Positions 41,027 to 50,064 of a DNA stretch of 64,000 bases are shown one piece after another (within the stretch, counting starts at the first letter, position 1; every line of letters starts with the position of its first letter). The stretch spans positions 124,001 through 188,000 of the forward strand of contig JADJVH010000010.1 in the NCBI GenBank assembly GCA_016716665.1. Reading direction: 5' to 3'. The notes beneath the pieces were generated by a model, which saw nothing but the letters and a program-made list of their open reading frames with translations, had not been told where the DNA came from and did not search any database. Made by a program: the position numbers and the translations under genes. The stretch comes from Candidatus Opimibacter iunctus (GTDB lineage Bacteria; Bacteroidota; Bacteroidia; Chitinophagales; Saprospiraceae).

Positions 41027-41651
41027 TTACTTTTTTTACCGGAAAAAAAGTAACAAAAAACCTCGTGACCCAAAAAACTCGCTTGATCATTCGGGCATTT
41101 GTTTTATTTCCTGTTATGCTGTCTCGCCTTTTCCTATTTCACGCATACCACTTTTTGGCTTTATGGCCAAAAAGTGGCCTGTCGCGCAGCTCGAACAGTT
41201 TTGGGTCACAGTCCTTTACCTATTCGAGATGATTTTAAAAAAATCCTGCTTCCTATTTCCTGTCTCCTATTTCCTACATTCAATTTAGAGCGACAGACTA
41301 TTACCTATTCGAAATGTCCCGTTTTAAATAATCATCTTAAACCAAATTGTCATTCCACTTTTTACCCCCGGTTGGTGAGCTGTAGCACATGGATAAGCGC
41401 AAGCAGGTCGAACCATAGGGGGCTAGGGGAAGAAGGGTCACAGTCCTTTACCTATTCGAGATGATTTTTAAAAAATCCTGCATCCTATTTCCTGTCTCCT
41501 ATTTCCTACTTTCAATTTAGAGCGACAGACTATTACCTATTCGAGTTGATTTTACCCCCCATAGGGGGCTAGGGGGTTATTGGCCACAGTCTTCTGCCTA
41601 TTCGAATTAAATTTAAATCTGCTCCCCCTTTCAGGGGGTAGGGGGTCAGAC
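41027..41651. repeat. Repeat-rich gap: ~105-bp direct repeat and dispersed elements
   Basis: 41027-41053 and 41148-41177 are long A/T-rich hairpins (TTACTTTTTTT...AAAAAAAGTAA; CCACTTTTTGGC...GCCAAAAAGTGG). A ~105-bp near-identical direct repeat, GGGTCACAGTCCTTTACC..., occurs at about 41203-41307 and 41434-41541. Each copy ends in GAGCGACAGACTATTACC and TATTCGA. A third partial copy is near 41582, and CCCCCTTTCAGGGGG near 41625. 41367-41417 is another GGTGAGCTG...GTCGAACC element. No gene is visible in this 564-bp gap. Confidence 0.75.
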
Positions 41652-41654
41652 AGA

Positions 41655-42479
41655 TCACAACTTCATCCCCACCATTACCTCCAGCCCTTGCTGATACGAA
41701 AACAAATCCACCGGCTTGCCAGCATGGATAAAGCCCAATCGCCAGGCCGCGCCAAGTGAAAATTTATCGGAGAGTCTGTACTGATACTCGATGTCAATGT
41801 TTGCACGATTCAGTTCACCCCAGGTCGCGAGGTGGCCATCGCCCATAAAGGCAAAGAAGGTCTTGAAGCCGTTGTGTGAATAAGCGTTTTGAATAAACTC
41901 ATCATCATTGATGAGATAAGGTGAACGGGCCAGCCAGGAGACCAGGGGCACTTCGATGCGACCGGTTAGTCTTGATTTTTTTCCTTGGAAAAAAGTGTAC
42001 TTATACCACGCACTCAGGCCCACTGTCGAAAAATAACCGAAGTAGCTGGAACGTCCGTACTGATAGTCCAGGGCTTGTACATCGAGGGTGAGTGCTCCAC
42101 CGACCATGGATGGATGCTTCTCACTGTGCCCAACGTACTTGCCCATTCCATATCCGAGAGAAACAAAGGTGAATGAATGGGGATAAGCAGTCATGACTTC
42201 ACCATTGAAGATGTAATCATAGGGTGTCTCCAGTCCGGCCGAAAAGCCAGCATAATTGAGGCGCACATACTGATGGGATTTCTTGTTCCATTCGTGCTTC
42301 AACCCAAATACCAGGGGTGCTATGTCCTGGTGGATGAACGGAGAAAAAATCAGATCCTGTCGGGATAGATGCGCCGGACCAAGCGACAAGGTGAGTTGAT
42401 TGGTGGTGTCCTGCTGCGCACGTGCTGTGAAAAATAGGGGCAGTAACACCAGAGTGGTAAAGAGTGATTTAAAGGACAT
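41655..42479 (-). CDS. Exported beta-barrel-like outer-membrane protein
   Basis: About 274 residues from the ATG at 42479, which starts a signal peptide (LFTTLVLLPLFFTARAQ) and sits correctly behind a good promoter. The mature protein is rich in strands ending in aromatics (HQYVRLNYAGFSAGL, SFTFVSLGYGMGKYVG, YFGYFSTVGLSAWYKYTFF, NIDIEYQYRLSDKFSLGAAW) and ends in GLEVMVGMKL, typical of an outer-membrane beta-barrel. I do not recognise a specific family. Confidence 0.72.
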   Translation of the reverse strand: MSFKSLFTTLVLLPLFFTARAQQDTTNQLTLSLGPAHLSRQDLIFSPFIHQDIAPLVFGLKHEWNKKSHQYVRLNYAGFSAGLETPYDYIFNGEVMTAYPHSFTFVSLGYGMGKYVGHSEKHPSMVGGALTLDVQALDYQYGRSSYFGYFSTVGLSAWYKYTFFQGKKSRLTGRIEVPLVSWLARSPYLINDDEFIQNAYSHNGFKTFFAFMGDGHLATWGELNRANIDIEYQYRLSDKFSLGAAWRLGFIHAGKPVDLFSYQQGLEVMVGMKL

Positions 42480-42504
42480 ATGGTGTGGTTTTTTGATTTC
42501 GGTG

Positions 42505-42535
42505 CAAACATAATTTGTACACGGAAATTGCCAAA
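42505..42535 (-). promoter_or_regulatory. Promoter with -7 TATGTTTG and -33 TTTG
   Basis: On the minus strand, TTTG (42532-42535) is followed after a 19-bp spacer by TATGTTTG (42505-42512). This matches the Bacteroidota -33/-7 consensus and spacing, with transcription expected to start near 42498 and the ATG at 42479. It is the best-formed promoter in the window. Confidence 0.75.
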
Positions 42536-42699
42536 AACTGTTCGGACGAATTGTATAAAACAAGGGATAAAATGTCGTAAAAATGGAATCTGTTGGGTAG
42601 ATGTATTTGAAGGGAAAGGGTGTTTTTGGGAATGCTGATGCCGCAGATCCATTTTGAAAAAATAGCGCAGAATAGGTCAGCTTAACATTATGAGTTTTA

Positions 42700-43140
42700 C
42701 CCAAATGGATTACCGTTTATGCACAAATTGGAATTGGCCTGTTTTTAAATTTCCGTAGGAAATAAAAACGCCGCTGGATGGAGCGGTGCGATGAGCGTAG
42801 TCGAATTGTTCTCTCCGCCAGCAGTATGATTCCAATTCAGGATTCCTTTGGGTATTCACTCTTAGTATCCATTTGTTGGCGGAGATGCTTCGACTGCCTT
42901 TCACACATCCATGCTCGCCCGCTCAGCAACCAGTTCCATCCAACGGCCGGTGGCCGATTATACCTGGGTATCCACTATTGGGTGGCAGAGGAAACTCCAT
43001 CCCTATTGAAATGTGTATAAACCAAAGCCGATAGGGGCCCTTGGGGCTAAAGGGCTAAAACCTTTCCCAATAGCGCGCCCCTTCAGGGCTTAGGCGATTA
43101 CGCGTAAAAATTCAAGCCCTGGCAGCCCTGGTTGTAGAAA
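42700..43140. repeat. Repeat-rich gap upstream of the export operon
   Basis: 42780-42810 and 42880-42935 carry opposite-orientation pieces of the GCTGAGC/GTCGAAG element. 43050-43092 is a repeat-A copy (GGGCTAAAACCTTTCCC, GCGCGCCCCTTCAGGGCTT). 43112-43140 is a reverse fragment (AAGCCCTGGCAGCCCTGG). The whole gap 42480-43296 has no supported gene. Confidence 0.7.
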
Positions 43141-43271
43141 AGGAGAAAGCAATAATCGTATACGAAGCGTTTAACGGCCAGGAAAATTAACAATAAGTAT
43201 TGATTATCAATCCTTTATAAAATGTCAAGAAATAATAATAGTATTACTATCTATTTTGATAGTGTTTCTAT

Positions 43272-43279
43272 TATTTTTG
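43272..43279 (+). promoter_or_regulatory. Candidate -7 box TATTTTTG of the tetR-ABC-hlyD-tolC operon
   Basis: TATTTTTG matches TAnnTTTG and ends 17 bp before the preferred TetR ATG at 43297. It lies inside the longer frame that starts at 43222, which argues against that longer start. Confidence 0.55.
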
Positions 43280-43296
43280 CATTTAAATCCATCATT

Positions 43297-43977
43297 ATGC
43301 ACGGCTTGTTACCAAACATAAAGATTAAAGCGCTGGAAGGTTCGTTTCAGATTGACCCGTCTACGAGCCCCCTGGGGGAAAAAATCATCTTCCATTCGGT
43401 GAGCATGATCGCTGAAATTGGTTTTGAAAAATTTACGTTCAAGAAACTAGGCACAGAAATAGGCTCGCCCGAAGCCTCGATTTACAGATATTTTAAAAGC
43501 AAAAACCAGCTATTATCCTACCTGATTTCGTGGTATTGGGGATGGATGGAGTATCGTCTCGTGTTCGAAACAGCCAATATCCCCTCGCCGGAAACCAGGC
43601 TTGAAAAGTCCATTACATTAATAACATGCCATCCCGCTGAACCTTTAATGATTGAGGGTATCGACATAAAAAAGCTTTACCAAATCATTATTTCAGAATC
43701 GATTAAGTCCTATCTGACCAAAGACGTTGATAAAGCCAATAAGGAAGGGGCCTATTCAAATTACAAGCAGTTCGTTGCCAGGATATCCAATATCATCAAG
43801 GAGATAAACCCGGAATATAAATATCCGCAGATGCTGCTCACTACCATTATCGAAGGGGCACATCTCCAGGTATTTTTTGCAGAGCATCTGCCCCGCTTAA
43901 CCAACAAACAAGTATCGCCGGATTATATCACGCGTTTTTATACCCATCTCGCTGTAAACGTCATAAAAAATAACTGA
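43297..43977 (+). CDS. TetR/AcrR family regulator of the export operon
   Basis: About 226 residues from the ATG at 43297, placed after the -7 box. The helix-turn-helix is IFHSVSMIAEIGFEKFTFKK followed by LGTEIGSPEASIYRYFKSKNQ, a clear TetR N-terminal domain. The C-terminal part is the ligand/dimer domain. Its stop codon overlaps the ABC transporter start (TGATG), so it is the first gene of a four-gene operon and probably represses it in response to an unknown ligand. Confidence 0.88.
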   Translation: MHGLLPNIKIKALEGSFQIDPSTSPLGEKIIFHSVSMIAEIGFEKFTFKKLGTEIGSPEASIYRYFKSKNQLLSYLISWYWGWMEYRLVFETANIPSPETRLEKSITLITCHPAEPLMIEGIDIKKLYQIIISESIKSYLTKDVDKANKEGAYSNYKQFVARISNIIKEINPEYKYPQMLLTTIIEGAHLQVFFAEHLPRLTNKQVSPDYITRFYTHLAVNVIKNN

Positions 43978-45632
43978 TGATAACTCCACTTCAACGTTTC
44001 TGGCTATTGCTCAAACCTGACAGCAAGGAAATCTACCAGGTATATACATATGCCTTCTTTAAAGGCGTCATCGCACTTTCACTGCCCATTGGCATCCAGT
44101 CCATCATTAACTTCATCCAGGGCGGCAGCGTCTCCGTATCATGGATGGTCCTGGTATTGATCGTTACGCTGGGGATTGCGATGGGGGGCTACATGCAACT
44201 CATGCAGATGAGGATTACAGAAAATATTCAGCTGAAAATATTTACGCGAGCGGCTTTTGACTTTACGTACCGTATCCCGCGGATAAAATTTGAAGAAATA
44301 TACAGGCATTATGCTCCTGAACTGATGAACAGGTTTTTTGATGTATTAACCTTGCAGAAAGGCCTGTCCAAAATTATTATAGATTTTTCTACAGCCGTGC
44401 TCCAGATTGTTTTTGGTTTGATCCTGCTGTCGCTTTACCATCCATTCTTCATCCTGTTCAGCATCATATTGATTCTCCTGGTATACAGCATCATTAAACT
44501 GACCAGTAAAAAGGGACTGGAAACCAGCCTCGACGAATCCAAATACAAATATAAAGTAGTGTCCTGGCTGGAGGAACTGGCCAGGGCAAAAGAATCATTT
44601 AAACTGGCCGGCAACACACACCTGCCTGAAATAAAGACAAATGAACGTGTCGTGCGATACCTCGAATCAAGGGAAAACCATTTCCGGGTGCTCGAAAAAC
44701 AATATATCCTGCTTTTACTCTTTAAGATCGTTGTAGCTCTGGGGCTATTAGTCGTAGGAGGCTTATTGGTGTTAAACCAGCAAATGAATATAGGTCAGTT
44801 TGTCGCGGCTGAAATCATCATCTTACTGGTGATTGATTCGGCTGAAAAAATAATCTTAAACCTTGGGAATATATTTGACATCCTTACCTCACTGGAAAAA
44901 CTTGGGCAGGTGACGGACCTGGAACTAGACACCCCTTCTGACAACTCTTCATTAGATAATCATATCACTGCCCCCATCGAGGTCGAAATAAAAGACATCC
45001 ACTTTACGTATCCGGGAAGGACAAAAGCCGTCCTGCTCAATCTGAGTTACACATTCAAGGCAAATCATAGCTATTGCATTACGGGAAATAACGGCTCCGG
45101 CAAATCAACACTTATCCATTTGATCAGCGGACTATATCACCCTCAAACCGGAACTGTTTGTATCAATGGTTTGCCCCTTCCCAATTACAATATAACACAG
45201 CTGTATAAAGTCATTGGAAACGGCCTTGCCGAAGAAATTATTTTCGAAGGAACCTTTCTGGAAAATATCACCATGGGCCGGGAGTTTGTAAAAACAGAAG
45301 ACGTGCTGTGGGCTATTGAGAAGGTATATCTTTCTGAGTATGTAAAAGAACTGCCAAAAGGACTGGATACCTCCATAGGGATTTCTGGGGATAAGCTATC
45401 TAAAAGTATAATTCAACGAATCATTATCGCCAGGAGCATTGTAAATAAACCTAGGTTAATACTGCTCGAAAACCAGATTGACTCTATTGAAGAGTCTGAG
45501 CGCGATAAGATTATTGACTTTCTCACTGATAAATCAAATGGCTGGACACTAATCAGCATCTCCAATAACCCCTATTTGCAGCAAAAATCTGATACCGTCA
45601 TTTTCATGAATGCAGGCAACTTCGTGCAATAA
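43977..45632 (+). CDS. ABC transporter permease-ATPase with non-canonical nucleotide-binding domain
   Basis: A 551-residue half-transporter: about six membrane segments (23-45, 55-75, 135-180 and 245-290), then an ATPase domain from about 330. Walker A is intact (GNNGSGKST, about 369-377). The signature reads LSKSI instead of LSGGQ, Walker B reads LILLEN so both the acidic Asp and catalytic Glu are replaced, no glutamine is seen at the Q-loop (GNGLAEEIIFEG), and the H-switch position is Asn (SISNNPY). This suggests weak or no ATP hydrolysis, or an unusual subfamily. Its operon partners HlyD and TolC fit a type I-like export system. Confidence 0.85.
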   Translation: MITPLQRFWLLLKPDSKEIYQVYTYAFFKGVIALSLPIGIQSIINFIQGGSVSVSWMVLVLIVTLGIAMGGYMQLMQMRITENIQLKIFTRAAFDFTYRIPRIKFEEIYRHYAPELMNRFFDVLTLQKGLSKIIIDFSTAVLQIVFGLILLSLYHPFFILFSIILILLVYSIIKLTSKKGLETSLDESKYKYKVVSWLEELARAKESFKLAGNTHLPEIKTNERVVRYLESRENHFRVLEKQYILLLLFKIVVALGLLVVGGLLVLNQQMNIGQFVAAEIIILLVIDSAEKIILNLGNIFDILTSLEKLGQVTDLELDTPSDNSSLDNHITAPIEVEIKDIHFTYPGRTKAVLLNLSYTFKANHSYCITGNNGSGKSTLIHLISGLYHPQTGTVCINGLPLPNYNITQLYKVIGNGLAEEIIFEGTFLENITMGREFVKTEDVLWAIEKVYLSEYVKELPKGLDTSIGISGDKLSKSIIQRIIIARSIVNKPRLILLENQIDSIEESERDKIIDFLTDKSNGWTLISISNNPYLQQKSDTVIFMNAGNFVQ

Positions 45633-45645
45633 CATCTGAAACAAC

Positions 45646-47013
45646 ATGCTCAATATATCCCACAACACAATAAAAGATAAGGCGTACATGGAACAACTAA
45701 GTTCGTTCCGGGTATTGGCTGCGCGTGTGAATGACAGAAAGCTTATTACTATACTCTATGTCATTGGCGCCATAATGCTAATCATCCTCTTTTTGCCGTG
45801 GACTCAAAATATCAGATCCAATGCCAGGGTGACAGCGCTTAAGCCCAACCAACGGCCGCAAACGATCCACTCCATTATTGCAGGTAGGATTGAAAAATGG
45901 TACGTGCAGGAAGGACAATTCGTAAAGCAGGGGGATACTATCCTCTTTATCAGTGAAACGAAGGAAGAATACCTGGACCCTGATTTGGTTGGTAATACAG
46001 CGCAGCAAATAAAATCGAAAGAATTTGCCGTTCAGTCCTACATGGAAAAGGTTAAGGCAAATGACAATCAGATTGATGCTATGCTCAACTCCCTTAAATT
46101 GAAACTGGAACAAGCAGAAAATAAACTTATCCAGGCCAATTTAAAGGTGCAAAGTGACAGCGTCGACCTGTCAGCCGCCCAACTCAATTATAAAATTGCA
46201 AGGGAACAATTACTCCGTATGGAGGAATTATATAAGGAAGGATTGAAATCCTTGACCGAGCTGGAAACCAGAAGGCTGAAAGTACAGGAAACGCAGTCAA
46301 AAGTTATATCCCAGGAGAATAAATATATCAGCAGCAAAAATGAAATCATCAATGCCAAACTAGAGTTGCAGAGCATTGCTGCAGATTACAGGGATAAAAT
46401 TGCCAAATCAGAAGCAGAAAAGTTCGCCACGCTATCCAGTATGTACGATGCAGAAGCTACCGTCTCTAAATTACAAAACCAGTATATCAATTATAGCATT
46501 CGCTCAGGAATGTATTATATCCTCGCCCCGCAGGATGGATATATCACGCAGGCCATTCAGTCAGGTATTGGTGAAACGATCAAAGAAGGAGCTCAAATCA
46601 TCAGCATTATGCCTGCTGACTATGAACTGGCCATTGAAATGTTTGTAAATCCAATGGATATTCCTTTACTGGAAAAAGGGCAGCATGTACAGATATTATT
46701 TGATGGCTGGCCTGCTGTCATATTCTCCGGCTGGCCGGGAATAACATACGGGACGTATGATGGCGAAATTGTAGCTATCGACAATTTTATCAGTGAAAAT
46801 GGAAAATACCGTGTGCTTGTTGCGCATGATGAAGGTTACCCTGCCTGGCCGAAAGAAATCCGGCTAGGCGCAGGAGCAAAATCCCTGACCCTGCTCAAAG
46901 AGGTTCCGGTCTGGTATGAGCTCTGGCGGCAAATCAATGGGTTTCCTCCTGACTATTATAAGCATGATACAAGTAATGCAAAAATCAATAAGGAAGATGG
47001 CGCTAAGAAATAA
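45646..47013 (+). CDS. HlyD family membrane fusion protein
   Basis: A 455-residue periplasmic adaptor. A membrane anchor at about 34-51 (ILYVIGAIMLIILFLPW) is followed by the half-lipoyl domain (ARVTALKPNQRPQTIHSIIA, VQEGQFVKQGDTILFI). A long coiled-coil hairpin (about 125-265) comes next, and then the returning lipoyl and beta-barrel part (YILAPQDGYITQAIQSGIGE). It bridges the ABC transporter and TolC. The 14-bp gap to the upstream gene and 17-bp overlap with tolC show one transcript. Confidence 0.92.
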   Translation: MLNISHNTIKDKAYMEQLSSFRVLAARVNDRKLITILYVIGAIMLIILFLPWTQNIRSNARVTALKPNQRPQTIHSIIAGRIEKWYVQEGQFVKQGDTILFISETKEEYLDPDLVGNTAQQIKSKEFAVQSYMEKVKANDNQIDAMLNSLKLKLEQAENKLIQANLKVQSDSVDLSAAQLNYKIAREQLLRMEELYKEGLKSLTELETRRLKVQETQSKVISQENKYISSKNEIINAKLELQSIAADYRDKIAKSEAEKFATLSSMYDAEATVSKLQNQYINYSIRSGMYYILAPQDGYITQAIQSGIGETIKEGAQIISIMPADYELAIEMFVNPMDIPLLEKGQHVQILFDGWPAVIFSGWPGITYGTYDGEIVAIDNFISENGKYRVLVAHDEGYPAWPKEIRLGAGAKSLTLLKEVPVWYELWRQINGFPPDYYKHDTSNAKINKEDGAKK

Positions 47014-48409
47014 ATATAGTTTTGTTTTACTACTCGTATCTGTATCCTTCTGTGCGTTTGGACAAAATGATACGCTTACTACATTAAACCTCAATCAATT
47101 TTTACAACTGGTAAAACAAAATAATCCAATAGCCAAGCAGGCTGACCTTATTACCAAGTCAGCTGATGCCAACACCTTAATTGCCCGGGGGGCTTTTGAT
47201 CCCAAGCTGTTTTATGATTTCCGGAACAAATTTTATGACAGCAAAAGCTATTATACCCTGGCCAATGGTGGTTTCAATATTCCTACGTGGTATGGCGTTG
47301 AATTGAAAGGAGGATATGAGCAAAATGAAGGACCATACGTAAACCCTGAAAATACAGTCCCTGATCAGGGACTGCTATATGCTCAGATTTCGTTTCCCCT
47401 TTTGCAGGGCCTGATTATTGACGAACGCAGAGCCACGCTTAAAAAGGCAAAGCTATTCAGAGAACTCTCTGAATTTGACAAAATAAATGCCATAAATGAC
47501 CTCCTTTATAACGCAGGTAAAACATACTGGGACTGGTATTTGTCTTACACCAATTTACAAGTGCATCAGGATGCTGTCGCCCTCAGCCAGGAGCGGTTTG
47601 AAGCGATAAGAACATCTTTCACGCTCGGCGACAGGCCGGCCATAGATACGGTAGAAGCCAATATCCAGTTACAGGACAGGATCATCAATGTGCAACAGGC
47701 CTTAATGGATTACCGGACAAAATCATTATTGCTGTCCAATTATTTGTGGCTGGAAAACGAGACGCCCATCGAATTGACGGATCAAACCATTCCTGAAGTA
47801 ACGTTGGAAAATGATGAAAATGAAGCCCTCCTGAGTATCAATGTATCCCGTATGGACAGCTTAATCAACGTACATCCGGATTTAAAAATCTATGATTATA
47901 AACTGCAGCAATTAAGTATCGAGGAGCGATATATAAAAGATAAATTAAAACCAAGTTTAAATCTCCTCTATAGCCCTTTGTATAATCCCGAGCAATTCAA
48001 TGCAGGGTTTCAAAACAATTACAAATGGGGCGTGTCGGTTGCGTTTCCGATATTATTAAGGAAAGAAAGAGGTCAATTACAAATGACCAGGATTAAAATA
48101 GAAAATACCAGCTATGAAAACAAAAACAAACGGATCGAACTGCTTAACAAAACGAAAGCCACGATAAATGAGTTTAATGGCTACACCGATCAGATTGAGA
48201 TTTATAGCAAAAATGTAGTTAACTATGAGCGATTATGGCAATCAGAACAAAGGCTATTTGATTCCGGAGAAGGTTCTTTGTTTATGATCAACAGCAGGGA
48301 GATGAGTTATATCAATGCCCGGATGAAATTAAATGAGATCATCAATAAAACTAAAAAATCCGCTCTAGAGGCGGAGGACGCTTTTGGCTTGCTACATACT
48401 ATGTATTAA
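46997..48409 (+). CDS. TolC family outer-membrane efflux protein
   Basis: About 470 residues from the ATG at 46997, which opens a clean signal peptide (SFVLLLVSVSFCAFGQ); the longer frame would extend far into hlyD. The mature protein has repeated coiled-coil and strand segments of the OEP family, with paired YNAGKTYWDWYLSYTNLQ and RFEAIRTSFTLGDRPAIDTVEA. It completes the TetR-ABC-HlyD-TolC set, providing the outer-membrane channel. The C terminus ends EAEDAFGLLHTMY; no odd residues are seen. Confidence 0.93.
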   Translation: MALRNKYSFVLLLVSVSFCAFGQNDTLTTLNLNQFLQLVKQNNPIAKQADLITKSADANTLIARGAFDPKLFYDFRNKFYDSKSYYTLANGGFNIPTWYGVELKGGYEQNEGPYVNPENTVPDQGLLYAQISFPLLQGLIIDERRATLKKAKLFRELSEFDKINAINDLLYNAGKTYWDWYLSYTNLQVHQDAVALSQERFEAIRTSFTLGDRPAIDTVEANIQLQDRIINVQQALMDYRTKSLLLSNYLWLENETPIELTDQTIPEVTLENDENEALLSINVSRMDSLINVHPDLKIYDYKLQQLSIEERYIKDKLKPSLNLLYSPLYNPEQFNAGFQNNYKWGVSVAFPILLRKERGQLQMTRIKIENTSYENKNKRIELLNKTKATINEFNGYTDQIEIYSKNVVNYERLWQSEQRLFDSGEGSLFMINSREMSYINARMKLNEIINKTKKSALEAEDAFGLLHTMY

Positions 48410-48490
48410 TGAGGTTGCTTTTGGCTGAGCTGCCTGTTTGCCGGATGCAATCCTGGTGGTGGCAGGAGCAAACTCCTGCCACGGCTTCAA

Positions 48491-48964
48491 TTATATCCCC
48501 TCATGTACATCTTCCATATCCTCTTCATCCGCAAAAGCCTCCGCTTCCCGCTCTGCACGCTTGCGATCCCGGTTTGCCTTAAACTGGTTGACCTTTTCGG
48601 TGACATACTGCATCGCCTTATTGCCTGCCTCGAGGATCTCATCCTGGTACCTGGTGACGAGGTAGGTGGCTGCAGAAAACAAGGCCAGCGTGATCCATCG
48701 CTTGAGTGGTTTGTTCTTGGAGCCCGACAGGAGTGCGTTGGCCACAAGGCCTGAGACCAGTGCCGCACCTTCTTTTAAAATGTCTGTCTCGGAATCTATC
48801 GAATCCGTAATACCTGAAAAGGCATTCTTGATCAGGTTGGCCGGCTTGAGTTTCTCGACATGCTCATGCACATTGTTTTTCAGGCCAGACCACATTGCAT
48901 CTTGCTGGCCCTCCAGTTCCTGCACCCGTGCCTGGAGCTGGTCTATATCGTGTACGTCATGCAT
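48491..48964 (-). CDS. Hypothetical protein near the YtxH/holin-like pair
   Basis: A 157-residue protein I cannot assign. The N-terminal 30 residues form a short coiled coil (DIDQLQARVQELEGQQDAM). A single hydrophobic segment near 97-110 (ITLALFSAATYLV) suggests a membrane anchor, and the C-terminal ~45 residues are highly charged and Glu-rich. It overlaps the YqjE-like gene by 8 bp, so it is part of that operon. Similar charged, one-helix proteins accompany YtxH/YqjE stress operons. Confidence 0.7.
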   Translation of the reverse strand: MHDVHDIDQLQARVQELEGQQDAMWSGLKNNVHEHVEKLKPANLIKNAFSGITDSIDSETDILKEGAALVSGLVANALLSGSKNKPLKRWITLALFSAATYLVTRYQDEILEAGNKAMQYVTEKVNQFKANRDRKRAEREAEAFADEEDMEDVHEGI

Positions 48965-49313
48965 GGTGCTTGTCTTTTAGGATCTGGGTGATCATGCCAT
49001 TCATCACCGGCTTGCGGATCAGGCGGAATCGTAAGCTATACACCACAAGCGTGATGACGGCAAATACGCCACCGATGATCAGGAAGCCGGAATACATATT
49101 GCCCATCATATCCCCTACCCAGAAGGCAAGGCCCATCGCCAGCATAAACAGCACTATAAAGACCAGTGCCCCGATGACCAGGTTGGAGAGTATAGAAGAC
49201 ACCACTCTGGCAACAACACCAGTGGCCTTGAGCGTGTAGAGCTCAACATTGATCTTGACAAATTGCTCCACATCATCCACCAGGGGAATGGAATCTTCGT
49301 TCTTTTCTTTCAT
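48957..49313 (-). CDS. Phage holin 3_6/YqjE-like membrane protein
   Basis: A 118-residue protein with two strong membrane helices (about 40-65, LVIGALVFIVLFMLAMGLAFWV, and 70-95, NMYSGFLIIGGVFAVITLVV) and a polar start. It matches the 'putative actinobacterial holin-X'/YqjE type found beside YtxH and YqjD-like genes in Bacteroidota. A real holin role is not supported; a membrane-associated stress role is usual for the family. It precedes the 48491 gene with an 8-bp overlap. Confidence 0.75.
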   Translation of the reverse strand: MKEKNEDSIPLVDDVEQFVKINVELYTLKATGVVARVVSSILSNLVIGALVFIVLFMLAMGLAFWVGDMMGNMYSGFLIIGGVFAVITLVVYSLRFRLIRKPVMNGMITQILKDKHHA

Positions 49314-49530
49314 AGCTGATTACCTTATGTGCACACCCGCATGACTATACCCCCGGGTATGCCGACTACATGGATCATCTCCATGTATCGCAAGGCATAA
49401 AAAGGAGGGGCGAGCCTTTGGGCTATGCTAATGTCCAGCTAAGATACATGAAATGAACCCCTCAGTGAATCAAAATCAACGGAGACTGTGCAAAACCATT
49501 ACAGGCTTGCGCACAACCGTACGCCGTGGA

Positions 49531-49782
49531 TTATTTCACGTCCGTGTATTTCATTTTGGAAGCCTTTCCATTGGCCTCGTGCATTTCTTCCTTATGGAAT
49601 GGTTGCCTGACCACCTCTGCCAGGTGATTGGCTTTTTCCTTGATATCATCTACAAGGTCTTCGCCCTTCCTGGCTATTTTCCTGCGGGTGTTTGATCCCT
49701 TGTCAGGGGCAAACAGGATACCCAATATTGCACCGACAGCTGCGCCGGCGACTACACCCAATAATACGCGTGATGTTTTCAT
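49531..49782 (-). CDS. YtxH domain-containing protein (third paralogue)
   Basis: An 83-residue YtxH protein, shorter than the other two, with GVVAGAAVGAILGILFAPDKG and SNTRRKIARKGEDLVDDIKE. It sits upstream of the YqjE-like and hypothetical genes on the same strand with 217 bp between, so it may lead the same stress operon. Its N terminus is closely similar to 39213-39521. Confidence 0.85.
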   Translation of the reverse strand: MKTSRVLLGVVAGAAVGAILGILFAPDKGSNTRRKIARKGEDLVDDIKEKANHLAEVVRQPFHKEEMHEANGKASKMKYTDVK

Positions 49783-50064
49783 GATTCGATTTATTTAAAG
49801 ATTAGATAATACACGTGCGTCAACTTAGTCGGTCATTTCGTCTTGTGGCACGCGGTGATCAAATACACAGAAATCTACCCCTGTCCCTTCAGACAGGTGA
49901 TCCTGTTTAAATAAATGCTATAGAAGTGGTGCGACTGGAATGCAGATGCCTTTACAGAAGACACGATCTCTGCGATGTCTATAGTTACTAACGGATGATA
50001 CTGTCGAAAAGTTTTTCAGCGTGCATAAAAAATAAGATATTGATTTCGGAATAAGCCACAGATT

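Noticed and set aside
43222..43296. Longer start of the TetR gene
   Set aside because: It contains the -7 box TATTTTTG and has no helix-turn-helix similarity.
46916..46996. Longer start of the TolC gene
   Set aside because: It lies far inside hlyD and before a proper signal peptide at 46997.
48957..49313. Prophage holin
   Set aside because: No lysis, structural or integrase gene is nearby; the context is YtxH-type stress genes.
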